Positions 22,038 to 33,935 of a stretch of 64,000 bases of DNA are shown piece by piece. A model generated the notes under the pieces. The model did not search any database. It saw only the letters and a program-made list of their open reading frames with translations, and was not told where the DNA came from. Position 1 is the stretch's first letter. Each line of letters opens with the position of its first letter. Made by a program: the position numbers and the translations under genes. The DNA is taken from positions 1,178,001-1,242,000 of the forward strand of contig AP026125.1 of assembly GCA_030295235.1 (NCBI GenBank), in the 5' to 3' direction. The stretch comes from Fistulifera solaris. Its lineage: Eukaryota; Bacillariophyta; Bacillariophyceae; Naviculales; Stauroneidaceae.

Positions 22038-25000
22038 TCAATAGGCTGCCTGGTAAATGCGTTTCTTCCTGAGCTTTGATGGGTACCTGCGGAAGTCTTT
22101 CAACGTCTTGTCAGTGTAGTACTCCTCGTCATGATCGGTAATCACGTGGTACGTTCCATCTTCCATCACTGCCACAATTTCGCAAAGCATGTACTCATCG
22201 TTGATCAAGACGTCCAGTTTTTCACCCAGTCGATACGGCACGAAAGGCAAGATTTCATACGTGTCATTCCAGTTGTCGTCGCCGTCGGGGTAGGAGATGT
22301 GATAGTTGCCATGTGCTGTCACGTGTGTAATAGTCCCCATGTATCTGTAGTTGTCGATGAAGCCATCGACAAGGTCACCTTCTTGTAACCAAGCTCCCTG
22401 GAAAGGCTCTTTTCCTTGAACCGCGCTAAACGGAAACGGTCGAGTGATCCAGCGAGTGGGAGCTTCAAACGAGCTAATCGGCGGAAGATGGAAAGTTCGT
22501 GGGAAAATAAATGGCGAGGCATCCGAAGCGTCGCCCAATTGCTGACGTATCTGACCAATTTGCTTCGGTCTCGATTTAATTCCAGTCATCAATTTTTCTC
22601 CAAAATCCTCCAAGAACGATATCATGTCGACTGATGACATAGAGTAATCCCTGTAGATACCATACAATAGGTCGGAAATCAGGAAGCGAATTTCTTTCGA
22701 AAGATAGTCCAGAACATTGCTTGACTTCTTTGCGAGCTTGCTTTTAACGTAAGAAGTGACAGCGTCAGTATCCATCAAGTACCACGCTCCATACGGAGCT
22801 TGATATAAGAACCGCGACCCTGACATGGCCATTTGTCCTATAATGTACTCTGCGGCAGCTTCCTGAAACTCAAGAGGATAGTCGGTAAAGGCATCAGCAG
22901 CTTCAGACAAAAGATCGAGGAACTTGCGGTTACCAGGGTGTCCTTCAATAAAGTCATTGTACATGTGAAGTTGTCTGCTTCCGTATCTCGTTTCGACTAA
23001 GACATCGTACTTAGTTGGGAAAGTTGTGGGCAGATCCTCCGACAAGCCATAAAGCGGAACAATACTAGCATAGCGACGCGAGGCCTTGATGTCCTTTGCC
23101 CATCCAGTATTGTCAACGTAGTATCTGGCCCCTTCGAACAAAAGGTAAGCGATGCTGGCAAGACTAGCACTACGAAACATCGCACCAAGGAAGCTTCGGC
23201 TGCGCGGTTGCGAGCGCGAAAAGAGACTTGCGAGTAGAGGAAGCACAGCAAAGTAGCAACAAGTTTTGAAAAGGAATTCCTTGCAGAGCAAAAATGTGCG
23301 GATAAGATATTCGTGCCAGTTTTCTTCGTCTGATACTTCACCTTGGAGAAAGTTCGGTAGGAATGGGAAGCCGCCTCGCTCCAAGAATGTATCGAGCTCA
23401 TCGCGACGAAATCCGTTATCTTCGTTTGCCATTCGCATCGACGAACCTGATATGTAGTCAATACCCCAAGCATCTTTGGAAACCTTATTGAATAAACCAA
23501 GTGCCCGTAATGTCGCGAATGGTTGATTCATCGCAGAATCGGCTGATTTCCAAAAAGAGGTGCTATTAGAGACGGAAACAAATAGAAAGCAACTTAGAGG
23601 TTGCTAAAACTTACCATGGGCCAAGTCGTCAAGCGTGTGACCCCACATATCCCACCTGAGCGAAAAGGTAATACCTTGCGACATTTGACGAGACTCGGCT
23701 CGTTCTTCAGGCCTAGGGACGAAAGTGAGAATAAGCATTACGCGATCTAAAGCGTCGGGATCTGTATGAGCAGAGCCCCGATGGTAGCTGTTCATATTCA
23801 TCAATAGCGCATCACCAGTAGCCCAGTAACCCTCTTCATTCACCAGTTGAAATCCTTCTTTCTCGCAGAATTTATCCAAGAAACCATCACTACAGTAATG
23901 CGTTCCCGGACAAACTCCTGTCGCACCCATGCCTTTGGTTGTATTTTGTAGCTGAATGAAAACGCTGTAACTTGGGCCAAAGGTGCGCGCATAATTGATA
24001 GCCGAAGCCGTCGCGACGACATCGTCGTGCCAGTACTGGGCAACTGCGCCGTAGGAAGCGGTGATCGCAGTCATTTCAATCAGCGCTGTGGGAAAGGCCA
24101 GGTTAGCGTATGAAATTGAAATAATCAACAGAGAAAATCTGCAACTTGTATGACTTACCCGGATTGGGGCCAATGATTTTCTCGAGTGCCGGACGCAACC
24201 GCTCGTGATTGCCAATCTCTTTCATCGCTTTGACTACGGACGGCTCTTCCGTACCTAATCCAAACGAAAAACGGTTCGTGTTTTCAATGACGAAAATGCT
24301 TTCTTCCTCCGTCAGGTTGCGGTTTCGTGCGGTGATAAAGTTACGAAGCTCCGTGGCGGTATCTTCCGCGAGCACGCTTCGGAAAACGGTGAATCCGTGA
24401 CGAAGCTGGTGTTGATAGGCTTCTTCGGGGTTGCATCCAACGGAAGAAAGAGGGTTTCACCACTTTTGGTCGTCATATCATCCGCCGTGCAAGGGCGTTT
24501 GTAGTAAGTTATTTCTGTTTCGGATCTCTCCGGGGTAAAACGACAGCCTCCAGCTGAAGCAAGAGGTATTCGTCGTAAACATGATGTCCCCACATGAAGA
24601 ACGCGTACGTCGTACAAAGCATCAACAAAGGGAGGTCCAGAAACAAAATACGCCCAGCAAGTCTCCATCGGCTGCCTTGTTTCGTCGCTGGGCTGGGTTT
24701 GACGGGTGTGTGATGATCCTCTACGGGTGCCGATACAACTTCGGAAGGCGATTCCGACTTGTCTTCGTCCGACAGTTCTTCCTGGCTAGCCGCAGGACTC
24801 GAATGAAGCGCGGGCACTGTCATACGTAAAAGATTATCGTCATTTTTATACTCATCAATACCTTTGAGAGCAGCTTGCATGATAGGTCCGTCAGGGTCAA
24901 CATACGGACAAAGAAGAATATATTCGCGCAGAATCTCAGCTTCCGTCATACCTTTTGTTGACTCTTCTTCTCGAGTTTCGACCACACTCGAGTCGATACA

Positions 25001-25050
25001 CGGAGCGCTGACCTCACAATCTCTTTGTCAGAATCTAACGAAGATTCCAT
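22038..25050 (-). CDS. membrane-anchored PhyH-type 2-oxoglutarate dioxygenase with Tudor-like C-terminus
   Basis: Three exons: 25050-24159, 24085-23615 and 23542-22038, joined by GT-AG introns. The N-terminal part is acidic and contains one transmembrane helix around residues 140-160. The middle resembles the phytanoyl-CoA dioxygenase fold: NPALIEMTAIT, a WHDD motif (His and Asp iron ligands), and the second-His region NSYHRGSAHTD...RVML. A long unassigned segment with a possible second membrane stretch follows, then a C-terminal Tudor/Agenet-like part (EGDLVDGFID...Y.GTIT...YHISYPDGDDNWN). Three bases seem missing (near 25019-25023, 24522-24524 and 24431-24432); corrected length is 956 residues. 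Substrate unknown; the domain pairing is unusual. Confidence 0.65.
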
Positions 25051-25804
25051 CTTGTCTGAGAGAAGAGAAGAATTCATTGTAAGGCGTTGAAAATTTGGGT
25101 ATCAGTCAAAGCAGAGGGAATCAGCGATGTCATTTACCTTTCACTTAATCTGACGCTAGAGGTTGTTGATAGAAGACTCACTCCTCCTCTCCTGTCAATT
25201 AATTTGACTCTTTCACAACTGCTTGGACCGAACGGAGTGTCGGCGTGATGGTTGTTCTTGGTTGGATTGTCTCGTGTCTCTTTCGGCACGAATGGGGCAC
25301 AAACAGCCTGCCAGCGCGGAAAAGAGGAAGTTGGAGGCAGTTGGGAGTTCAAAACGCGAACCAATGACGGCTGAATGGGAACACCGACCACCATAGTGAC
25401 AGACAAAAGCGCGTGTCGTGCTATAATACTTATGTTATGAAGCCGTTAACCGTTAAATCGCTTAACTACTATCCTCTAAATAGACGTTGAAGCGTCTATG
25501 TAACTATGCGATGGTGGTGTGACATTCGTCACCCAATTCAAGATCCAAACCACCGTGCCATCTTCAAACTGCGACTGTCGGTGCGGTGTCTTTCACGCCA
25601 TGGTTGCACCTTGCGATTTTGTCGCATTGCAAGCAAGAAGCGGAGAGAACAAAGTGAATCATCAAGCCATCAATCTTCGCTAGGCAAGCAAGATCGCATT
25701 TCCCTTGCAATGTGCAAAGATTGAGGGCGCTTTGATCAGTGGAAAGATTACTGCAAACAGTTTGAAACCGATTGAGCTTTATTGCTATTGCGAGTGTCAA
25801 TACA
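25051..25804. other. intergenic region, nothing recognised
   Basis: Spacer of 754 bp between divergent genes. No coding frame with a motif, no repeat and no RNA gene were seen. Confidence 0.45.
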
Positions 25805-26229
25805 ATGAATCAAGGTGATAACCTTCCGGAACCCAGCGTAGACGTCTTTTACTCGTTGTATTCTTGGTTCAGTATTTTAGTTTTGCACGCTTTGCTTCAC
25901 TTGTGGATGGCTGGCAAATGCAAACAACAAACTATATCTGAGATGACGACGAATGAGACGGGAGACACGGGAATCTCGATGGCGAAGCAAAAGTCCTTGA
26001 TTCGTTCTCAGAACGAGAGTTGCACCAATCGTCCTCGTCCTTGGATGGCGACGAGCCTTCTATTTTCTACGAACTTCTGGCGCAAACTGGATCCGAAATG
26101 ACAACGGTAAGACGAAGAATTTGTCATAGCTATGATCAACTTCTTCTAGTTCCTAAACTTTGATAAACCTTGTCGCAGACCTACTCCCGCGAGAATCTTG
26201 TTCGGGAGCAGCTTCAAATGGTGCAATGA
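25805..26229 (+). CDS. small single-pass membrane protein, unrecognised
   Basis: Short gene with exons 25805-26106 and 26179-26229 (intron GTAAGA...CAG). The first about 40 residues contain one hydrophobic helix (SWFSILVLHALLHLWMAG); the rest is polar and acidic. Near 25972-25973 an A seems missing; with it the two exons give 117 residues ending in VREQLQMVQ. No family recognised. The model rests on the splice sites and on the restored frame, so it is moderately supported. Confidence 0.45.
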
Positions 26230-26817
26230 GTGCCTTTACAGATCCTAAAAGCAAAAAGAGCGGCGCATTCTTCGACAAACGGGGTCGTGTCTAACATCTC
26301 GTACCGTGACTCGTGACCCCAGCTAGCATAAACTATCAACGACAATCTACGAATGATGAAACTGACGAAGAATGAATCTTCGTCAAATGTTTGTTTATCA
26401 ATGTTTCGGACAATGAAAGATAATTCAGTCGAAAACTCCCAAAATGTATCGATTGACAACAAGAGTACTGCTAATATCGATAATGTATGTATTTTTACAA
26501 ATGAATGTCGCTAAATTTGCAATCCGCTAGGGGACAAGGGCAGGTACAACAGGAATGGCGCGAACTAGATCACTATAAACTAGAGTCGTCTTAGGCCTTA
26601 GACAAATACCAGGTACTGGTACCACACATCATGTCTCATGACTGAAATCCAGTCCTGTCAAAAGTGATTTCACTTTATGTGACTATAGTACAGTCTGTTC
26701 TCGTAAGTGATCGCGTCTTGTTTTCCTCCATGTCCATCGAAACGAACAAAACAAAAATGATTTTTTGATGCCAATAATGACAGGTTCATACAATAATCAA
26801 GGATCAACAGAAATACA
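26230..26817. other. intergenic region with one hairpin motif
   Basis: Non-coding spacer upstream of TRM6, with one reverse-oriented copy of the dispersed hairpin motif at 26629-26657. Confidence 0.55.
26629..26657 (-). repeat. dispersed hairpin motif, copy 4
   Basis: On the minus strand it reads GACTG-GATTT-CAGTC followed by ATGAGACATG, with perfect arms and a one-base variant of the TGAGTCA site. Confidence 0.75.
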
Positions 26818-28357
26818 ATGAGCGATTCTATGAACAAAGTCGCAGAAGACAACTCTAATGGGCGTAACGAGAGTGATGATCTTCCGGACCCTTTGCTGAC
26901 GCTGCCTTTCAACACTTTGCAAGTCGGCGAACATTTCCTGTTGCATTTCAGCGATGGACGACAAGTGTTCGGCCAGTGTTTAACAAAGGTCAAAGGGATG
27001 ACACCTACTGTCAAGATAAACAAGAGATCCTATCCGACCCACAATTTGATCGGTCTTCCGTACGGAACGGTGTTGGAGGTGGAGAGAAATTTTCTTCTTC
27101 CTTTGCCCGCTGGAGAAGACCTAATTCCGTCGAACCCACTTGCTGCGACGAAAGTAGATGAAGAGATTTCCAACGAGAACGATGCCGGGACAGCAGGAGC
27201 TCGCGAGCGCGACAATCGTCACATAGTTGATACGAACACCTCGCAAGCCTTAGATCAGAAAGAACTGGTCGAACTGAGAAACTCCGGCACAGAAGGCGCA
27301 AAAATTGTTGAGAAAATTATCGAAAACTCATCGACTTTTGCTCAGAAAACCGACTATAGTCGCGCAAAATATGTGGTGAGAAAGCAACAGAAGTATCAGC
27401 CCCGCTGTCGGCTAATAAGATGTACGGGGCCGACTATTTGCGAAGCTATGTTTCTCAAGGATGCCAAGAGAATAATGAATATGCGTGACGACACACTGGG
27501 TCAGATTCTTAGCTACGCGAATGTTAGTGCGGGATGTCAGGTTTTGGTTTGGGAGACGTGTTATGGTATTATAACTGGAACATTGGCTCAGCGCATGGGA
27601 GGTTATGGGCAGATTCTATCTATTTACACTGGTCAGCAGCATTCGTTCAACGAAATTCTCAGCAAATTTAATCTCTCCTTCCCCGAATCTTCTTCAATCA
27701 GCTGGGTTCATAGCGGCGATATCTACAGCAATTCTGATGAGAACGATGATGAAGAAGAAGTTGACGTCGAGAAAAAGGAACGAGAGGTAATTCAGTGGCC
27801 TTGTCCGCTTCAGAATCATACACGAAAATATATTGAAACCTTTCCAACACGAGCAAAGCAAGAGCAATTTTTAATGAAACGAGCAGCCCGGTTTGCGAGA
27901 AAATTGACCCGGAGAACTCCTCTAGAAGCGCGCAGTCAGGTTTTGTCTCGACAAAGTGATTGCGTCGTTGTTGCGGTGCGTTATGACGCAACCGAAACTC
28001 TCCTTGCTCTGCTGCCACATTTGGCACCGTCTTGCCCATTTGTGGTATATTGCGAATTTATTGAGCCCTTGACTCTATGCTTTCTTGAACTACAGCGCAA
28101 AAACCTTGCTGTCAATTTAAGATTAAGCGACACGTGGGCACGGGAGTATCAGATTTTACCGGGGCGGACACACCCGAACATGACTATGAGACAGTCAGGG
28201 GGCTTTTTTACTAACGGGGATTAAATTAGACCCCGTGTTTGGAATCAATGAATTGGACGAAGATTTACTCAAGGAGATTCGACAGCAGATGGGAGGCCGT
28301 AGAGGGAAGCGACCGAGAACACCAAACGCAGACGAGAGTAACAAAAAGACGAAATAA
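26818..28357 (+). CDS. TRM6: tRNA m1A58 methyltransferase non-catalytic subunit TRM6
   Basis: TRM6/GCD10 is the RNA-binding, non-catalytic partner of TRM61; together they methylate A58 of tRNAs in the nucleus. The N-terminal beta-barrel is recognisable (GEHFLLHFSDGRQVFGQ, LPYGTVLEVE), followed by the segment YQPRCRLIRCTGPTI..AMFLKD and the conserved VWETCYGIITGTLAQRMGGYG core; the catalytic SAM loop is absent, as expected for this subunit. An acidic insert and a Lys/Arg-rich tail end the protein. The T-run at 28204-28209 has one base too many, causing a false stop at 28224; corrected length is 512 residues, with the stop at 28355-28357. Confidence 0.88.
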
Positions 28358-28388
28358 AACTAGATAGGCGCGTCTCGCGTAGAACATG

Positions 28389-30369
28389 TTATATCTTTCC
28401 GATTTCCTCATATAATGAAATGATGCTTCTGCAGGTTTCTCTGGCTGTTATCTCAACGTCTGTCAAAGTGACAAATTTACTGACATCAAATACGATGTAG
28501 ATCTCATACTGGCCATTTCGTGTCTTGTCTTTTTGCGCAAACACCCATCCCTGCGGCGTAAATGTGCACATCTCGATTGGTAAGCTTTCATCGGAAGCCT
28601 TATCTACTTCTGCCAGAGCATCTTCAAAACATAGGATTATATCCGGAGGTAAGGCAGAAGCAAATACATGGCGACAATCAAATTGATCGAATACACGCCT
28701 AGATAGGTCACGGTATTCGGATTGAGGCTTCGGCGGTGTTGCAGCAGCTGGAGAACGACTATTTCTTTCAGATTTAGCTAAGAGCTGCCTGGAAGGATCT
28801 GGAAACAAGATCAGATTGCCTCGCGCTCGGTCGATAAAAACTATATCCGCTCCTTCCCTTCCAAGTGTTTCTCTACGTCCAGACATATTGTTTGCTGCAA
28901 GACCAATAGAAGGAAAGCGATGCAATGCGTCGGACAAAATAGACTCAAAGCCTCGAAAGAGGTGCACCGACTGGTCAGCGGCTGGCTCAATCCCCTGTTT
29001 CCAAAAAGATAAGAAAGGATAAATCCCCGCAGCAGTACATCGAGGCATAGGCATCCACAGTTTCGATAGAGTTATCGCCGCAATTACAGTCAAGTGAAAC
29101 TGGCAGGCCCCATACCACAGAGTCCTCTGAGGGTCCTTTAAAGCCGTTGGCTTTGTCGAGTGTACTAAGCAGGGCTAGTGGCGGAGGAGGAAGATAACAT
29201 CGATCATCTCGCGAGGCTATCACCGGTGCGAGTTGCATGGAATCTTCTAGTCTCTTGCCCAGCGATAACATCAATTGCGTCAAAGCTCCGGTTCTTCGAC
29301 TGGGAGTAGATGAACGGCTATTAGGCTGACTGACTCTCTGGAGCGATAGCATTTGAAAGCGTATATGCTGCATATAGTTCCAGGTCCAAGACACAGTATC
29401 TTCTGATATTTTGCTGTTCATCATATCGATTTGAAACATGGCTTTCCCGTCAAACATACAAGTCACGTGGAGAATGTAAGACGAATCTTGGTTTTGACCT
29501 TTCAGAAAAGTAGCAATGGCATCTTGCACTCGAGAAGCTTGCTCCAATGGTTGAAGCAAAGGAAGCAAAAAGCAAGTGTGTGCCCCATCCATTCTGTAAG
29601 CTGGGGCTGGCATTTCTTCCGTAAAGCTACAAAACATGTTCGGTGCGCTTGCTTGTTGATTGAGTTGACCGATGTATGCATCGTAGTGAATTCTCAAATC
29701 TCGACGGAGAGGGATGATTGGGAGATTTTCGTAAAGATCGTCGATGCGGCCGATTAGCTCCAACGTTCGACGGTCATTGTTATCAAGAGGAAATCGCCGA
29801 TGCCGACTCTCCTCGTGCGATATCTCTTTCCACAGGCGATAAATGGGCTCCATTTGGGTGTAGATCAATCTTGTTTGATTGGGCTCGTGAATGGAGCTCA
29901 ACCTCCGATGAATACCACCACCACGCAGCAAACAAAAGAGACCATGCGAGCGTATAAGAGATGTCCTGATAGCCGAAGGTGTAAGAGATTGACTAGCCTG
30001 AACAATCGCAACGACTGATTGTGGTTCTACCCGAACAAAAATGAGAACAGAGTCCCCCAAGTAAAATTCTTGGGTAGCGTCTGTTTCAAGCGAAGATGAT
30101 GACGCGGATGAAGCAAAGGAATCGGGTAACTGATATAGCGCCTTACAAAGCCCATTGAAAGTTACAGCTTCTCTCGCTTTCTCGACAGAACTAGAGGCGG
30201 CCCATTGATTAAGTGATGACGATCCATTGTAATAATACAAAATTTCTTCGCGGAGTGTTTCTTCGGAAGCACCATCGCTTAAAGATTGTCCAGTTGAAAG
30301 CTCCGCGAGCTGCCAGTGCGCAATCAGAAGTTTTTGAATGGGCGGAATGGTAAATCTGTTGTGATCCAT
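28389..30369 (-). CDS. CCZ1-like vesicle fusion protein (probable)
   Basis: The N-terminal region with EEILYYYNG and a following longin-like alternation (SVLIFVRVEPQSVVAIVQ) resembles CCZ1/HPS4-type proteins, which with MON1 act as the Rab7 exchange factor on late endosomes and vacuoles. The C-terminal half is a second longin-like region. Similarity is weak, so another longin-domain protein is possible. The frame changes between 29003 and 29028 through an extra base in an A-run or a C-run of the plus strand; corrected length is 659 residues. The start is the ATG at 30367-30369, with no clear intron. It converges with TRM6, 31 bp apart. Confidence 0.5.
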
Positions 30370-31326
30370 TCTGTGTTTGTCGCGCACTCAGATTTCATGA
30401 ACGTTTCAGGCACATTCTAGAAGTTATTGAGAATATCGCTGATTTGCTCATTGATAGGTTCCTTTCTGCCACTGAACTCTATTAACGTGTCGACGAAGTT
30501 GCATGAGAAGAGAATACGAGATACAATTTACGAATAATAACTTCATATCTTCACAACATCGAATGTTTTTATTGTCCGGAAAGGCGAGGTGCTGTTATCA
30601 AACATCAAGCCTTCAGAAAATCTGGGTGATCGCTTGTACCCGTACCCATAAAATCTGGGAGTGCGGTGTTTTCACGTTCCCAGAACATCTGGGTGTGGTA
30701 TTTCCACGTGATTTGGGTCTGCAGTACTGTAAACATTGAAGACTGCGTTTTGCAAGGCTCTTCGACGTAAAAGCTAATGACATGTAATTCAATTGCTGTA
30801 AAGTCTGTTGCATTGCACAACGATAAAGGAGCGCAAGATGCTTCGCTGAACGAACCAATTGTAATAGGCAGCATTGTGTCGCTCAGTCGCTCAAGAATAA
30901 GAATTCATGACAGAAATGCAATCTTGGATAATGTTTCATACACTTTGAACAATAGTAAATACGGTTGTTCTTCATTTCAGGCAGACCGAAATACTGAATT
31001 ACTGTGTTTTCTCGCGGAAGGGAAATTCATGGCGTACTTCCACGTGTACTGTAACCTTACCAGTATGGTGCCAGTAGGATTTCTACATGGAATTTATTCG
31101 CAATGTTATGTTTCGCCGTTTCGCCCGGTTTGCTGTTTGCTTTGAAGCCGTACAATGGTGGAAGGAAACAAATAAAGAGGAATCTTTCATTATACTGGTA
31201 GCACAGCTGTTCTTTTCTAGAAGAAAGACACCCCAACACTACCGCATCGAGTACCGCGCTTCTTTTCGCGCCTTCGGATTATCGTTCTTTCGCACTTGGC
31301 CTTTTTCTTTCCAAGCGATAGCAACC
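30370..31326. other. intergenic region with palindrome cluster
   Basis: Spacer between divergent genes. The segment 30600-30735 carries several CCCAGAA/ATCTGGG palindromes. The in-frame extension upstream of 31327 (an earlier ATG at 31087) has no conserved features and is regarded as 5' UTR. Confidence 0.55.
30600..30735. repeat. palindrome cluster (CCCAGAA-n-ATCTGGG)
   Basis: Four related elements about 30-45 bp apart: TTCAGAAAATCTGGG near 30612, CCCATAAAATCTGGG near 30645, TCCCAGAACATCTGGG near 30680 and a degenerate copy near 30710. It is a weaker relative of the clusters at 2150-2500 and 58222-60460. Confidence 0.65.
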
Positions 31327-33762
31327 ATGTCGTTAGCCACTACCGGAGTCGGCGGCGGAATGGGCGGCGGAGGACTTACCATGGCCCATCACGCCGCTGG
31401 GGCTCAGCATAATGCAGCTCCTCCGCCCCCAGATACTTCTCATATGAGTGGGGCGGGCCCTATTTTTATGGGAGCGGATCTCACGGATAAGAATCAGGGC
31501 TTGTCATTGAAGCAGGTCAAAAATGTATCGCATTTACCTCTGGTAGGAATTGATTTACATTCCAGTGAACCCCTTGTTGCGTATTTCCCCCCGAAACCCG
31601 ACGATCCGAGTGGCGGGGCGACTCCAGTGCTCGTTGGGAAAATGAAATCAGCGTTGTATTTGAAGTCGAACGAAACAGCGCACAAAACCGTAAAGAAGTA
31701 CCTGGCTATGTCCAAAACTTTCCGTTCTCTTCAGACAGAAGCACTATCCGTTCCTTCAGACAAAGATGCTGTGGTCATTAGTAAGCCGCATGTGTGGTTG
31801 GGGCTCCGCCGCATCGACGACGCCCCGAAATCGGTCCGCGATCAGCTGAACGTTTCCTCCGACACGGTATCACACGCGATTGCCGAGGAAGTGCCACGAG
31901 GGGTTGGTGCGGCGCTTGTGAATAGTACACTGGACGGATCCGAATCGTCGGGTGACGATTTCGATAGGGTGGTGTGGAAGGTTCGTTTGTGTGAGTCAAA
32001 GAAAGCATTTCCGATTCTACCAGAAGAGGCCGTACAAACTCTGCTACGACAAGCGCAGTATCATGTCGCTGTGAAGTGCAATGAAGATCTGGAAAGCGAG
32101 GAGATCATTGATTATCCTCTCGCAATTTCTTTGCCCACTTGGGCGTTTCATGACGCGGCCGTCGAAGCTCTTTTGGAGGCGACGGACAACAGTGCCGTGA
32201 TCGTTCCTCGTAGTGTCGCTGCCTTGGCTGGTGCTCTTCTACCACCTCCTCCTAACGGAGGAAGTCCATCGCCTTTGTTGACACGCATCTTGACCGTAAG
32301 AAAGAACAGCAAACAAGAATTTCAAAAGGTGCTGGCGCAGAATCCTGAGGCTATCTGGGACGACGAAATAACTTTGATCATGGTTGGCATGACCGAAGAA
32401 GGTCTTGAGACTACAGCTGTTCAAGTCTCTTCGGAGAATGGTCAGAATGTTTGCGCGATTTTCGGTGACTTCAAAGTTATCTCGAATGTCTCTTATCAAG
32501 ATAGTGACCCGGTTTCGCAACTGAAACGTTGTGCGTTGGAGCTCGAGAAGGAGGTGGATCGCATCGCTCCGGAAGCCGATGGTCCCACTGGCATTGTATT
32601 TTTGGATCACAAATTGAGCAGGACGATCTCAAATCAGAGTGGGAGAATATTAAGGCGTCGTTATCGGAGTGGAGCTCTGTTCCTGTGTACAACACCAAGC
32701 AAGATACGGTGGCCCTCGGTACGGCAGTTCTAGGAGGCGTCAGCCATGGGCGCTCAACCCGGATACGCGCAGCTGGTAGCAAGAAGACGAAGCCGGAGTT
32801 GGCGCTGCAAGTGCAAAATGTGGCACCCATGGCAGTTGGTGTACGAATGTACTATCACGGGAAGATATCACCTAGCAAATGGTCCAATATCCCCGTGAAA
32901 ACGATATTTGATTTCGATCGCCGCGTACCAGCCGGACCGTTCCCTATTGAACTAATCGCTTCCGAATGCGCTGTATACCGTGAGCATGGTGCTGACAAAT
33001 TGTCAGAGGAGGACTTTCTCAAGGCGACCAAGGAAATGGAGGGCGTCAAAGGTATACCCAAGCGAGAAGAAGCAGCATTGGATTTGCGAGTACAAATTGT
33101 GCAGAAGTGGTCTCGTGACGGCGAATGGAAACAGGTGGGCGATGTAATGCAACCGCTAGTCAGAATGACCGAACGCGATGATAAAGCAGACACCTCAAAG
33201 GTTGAAGCTGTTGAAAGTGTCACTCTTGAGCTCAGCTTGGGAGTCAACGGAATGATAACAAGCAATCTTGTCGGGGAACGGTAAGTGATTGAACGAGTTA
33301 CTTCTGTGTGCAACCAGGTGCTAACAATTAGTTTTGGTCTCCAGACAATCTGTCGTGCAAGCGACCAAGTCAGCCTTTCAGTCGACAATGAGATACTACA
33401 TTGGCATCATCGTTGCAATCCTCTTCTTTGGTGGTTTCATGGTTCGTTCATACTACGAAGAATACGCGTTTAAGCGGGATGTGAAGCGCCTTTTGGCGTA
33501 CTACAAGCACGTGATTCCGGGTAGTATTTCTGATGGCGATGAAAACAATGCCCGCTACTTGGTGTGGAAGTACCGCAATCAGAAGGAAAAGCTTTGGAAG
33601 ACGCTCGAAAAGAAGTACGGAGAGCCTGTTCTTTATCCTGATGAATGGGAAGAGAAAGCGAAAGAGGAGAGCGAAGTTGGCGGCTCTGACGAGATGAATT
33701 TAGATAAAGAATCGGACAAGGACGCCAAGGGCACTGGTGATGACCAAACGGACGAACTATAA
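31327..33762 (+). CDS. Hsp70-like ATPase-domain protein with C-terminal membrane helix
   Basis: The N-terminal VGIDLHSSEPLVAYF resembles the first phosphate-binding strand of Hsp70/actin ATPases but lacks the canonical DLGTT residues. The middle carries the expected IVPRSVAALAGAL (compare EPTAAALAYG) and the late QDTVALGTAVLGGV (compare DEAVALGAAIQGG). A substrate-domain-like beta region follows; exon 2 (33345-33762, intron 33281-33344) contains one transmembrane helix and a long charged tail. One A is missing at 32611-32613; corrected length is 790 residues. Altered phosphate-loop residues suggest weak or absent ATP hydrolysis. It is probably a divergent, membrane-anchored Hsp70 relative; localisation is not evident because no signal peptide is seen. 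Confidence 0.65.
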
Positions 33763-33795
33763 ACAAATGCCACCTTTCTAATCCTAGTAATATCA

Positions 33796-33804
33796 TACTC
33801 CGTA
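33796..33804 (-). repeat. TACGGAGTA 9-mer
   Basis: Copy 1 of six identical intergenic 9-mers in this window. Confidence 0.7.
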
Positions 33805-33935
33805 TTTCGTTCAAAAAGTTACTATAATTTCATCATGGCCAGCTGTTTAGTACAAACGAATAAGTTTTGAGCGTAGGGCGGGTGATTACAGATTGACGCG
33901 GCTCGATGTAGCAATGACAAACCATTCAGCAAAAT

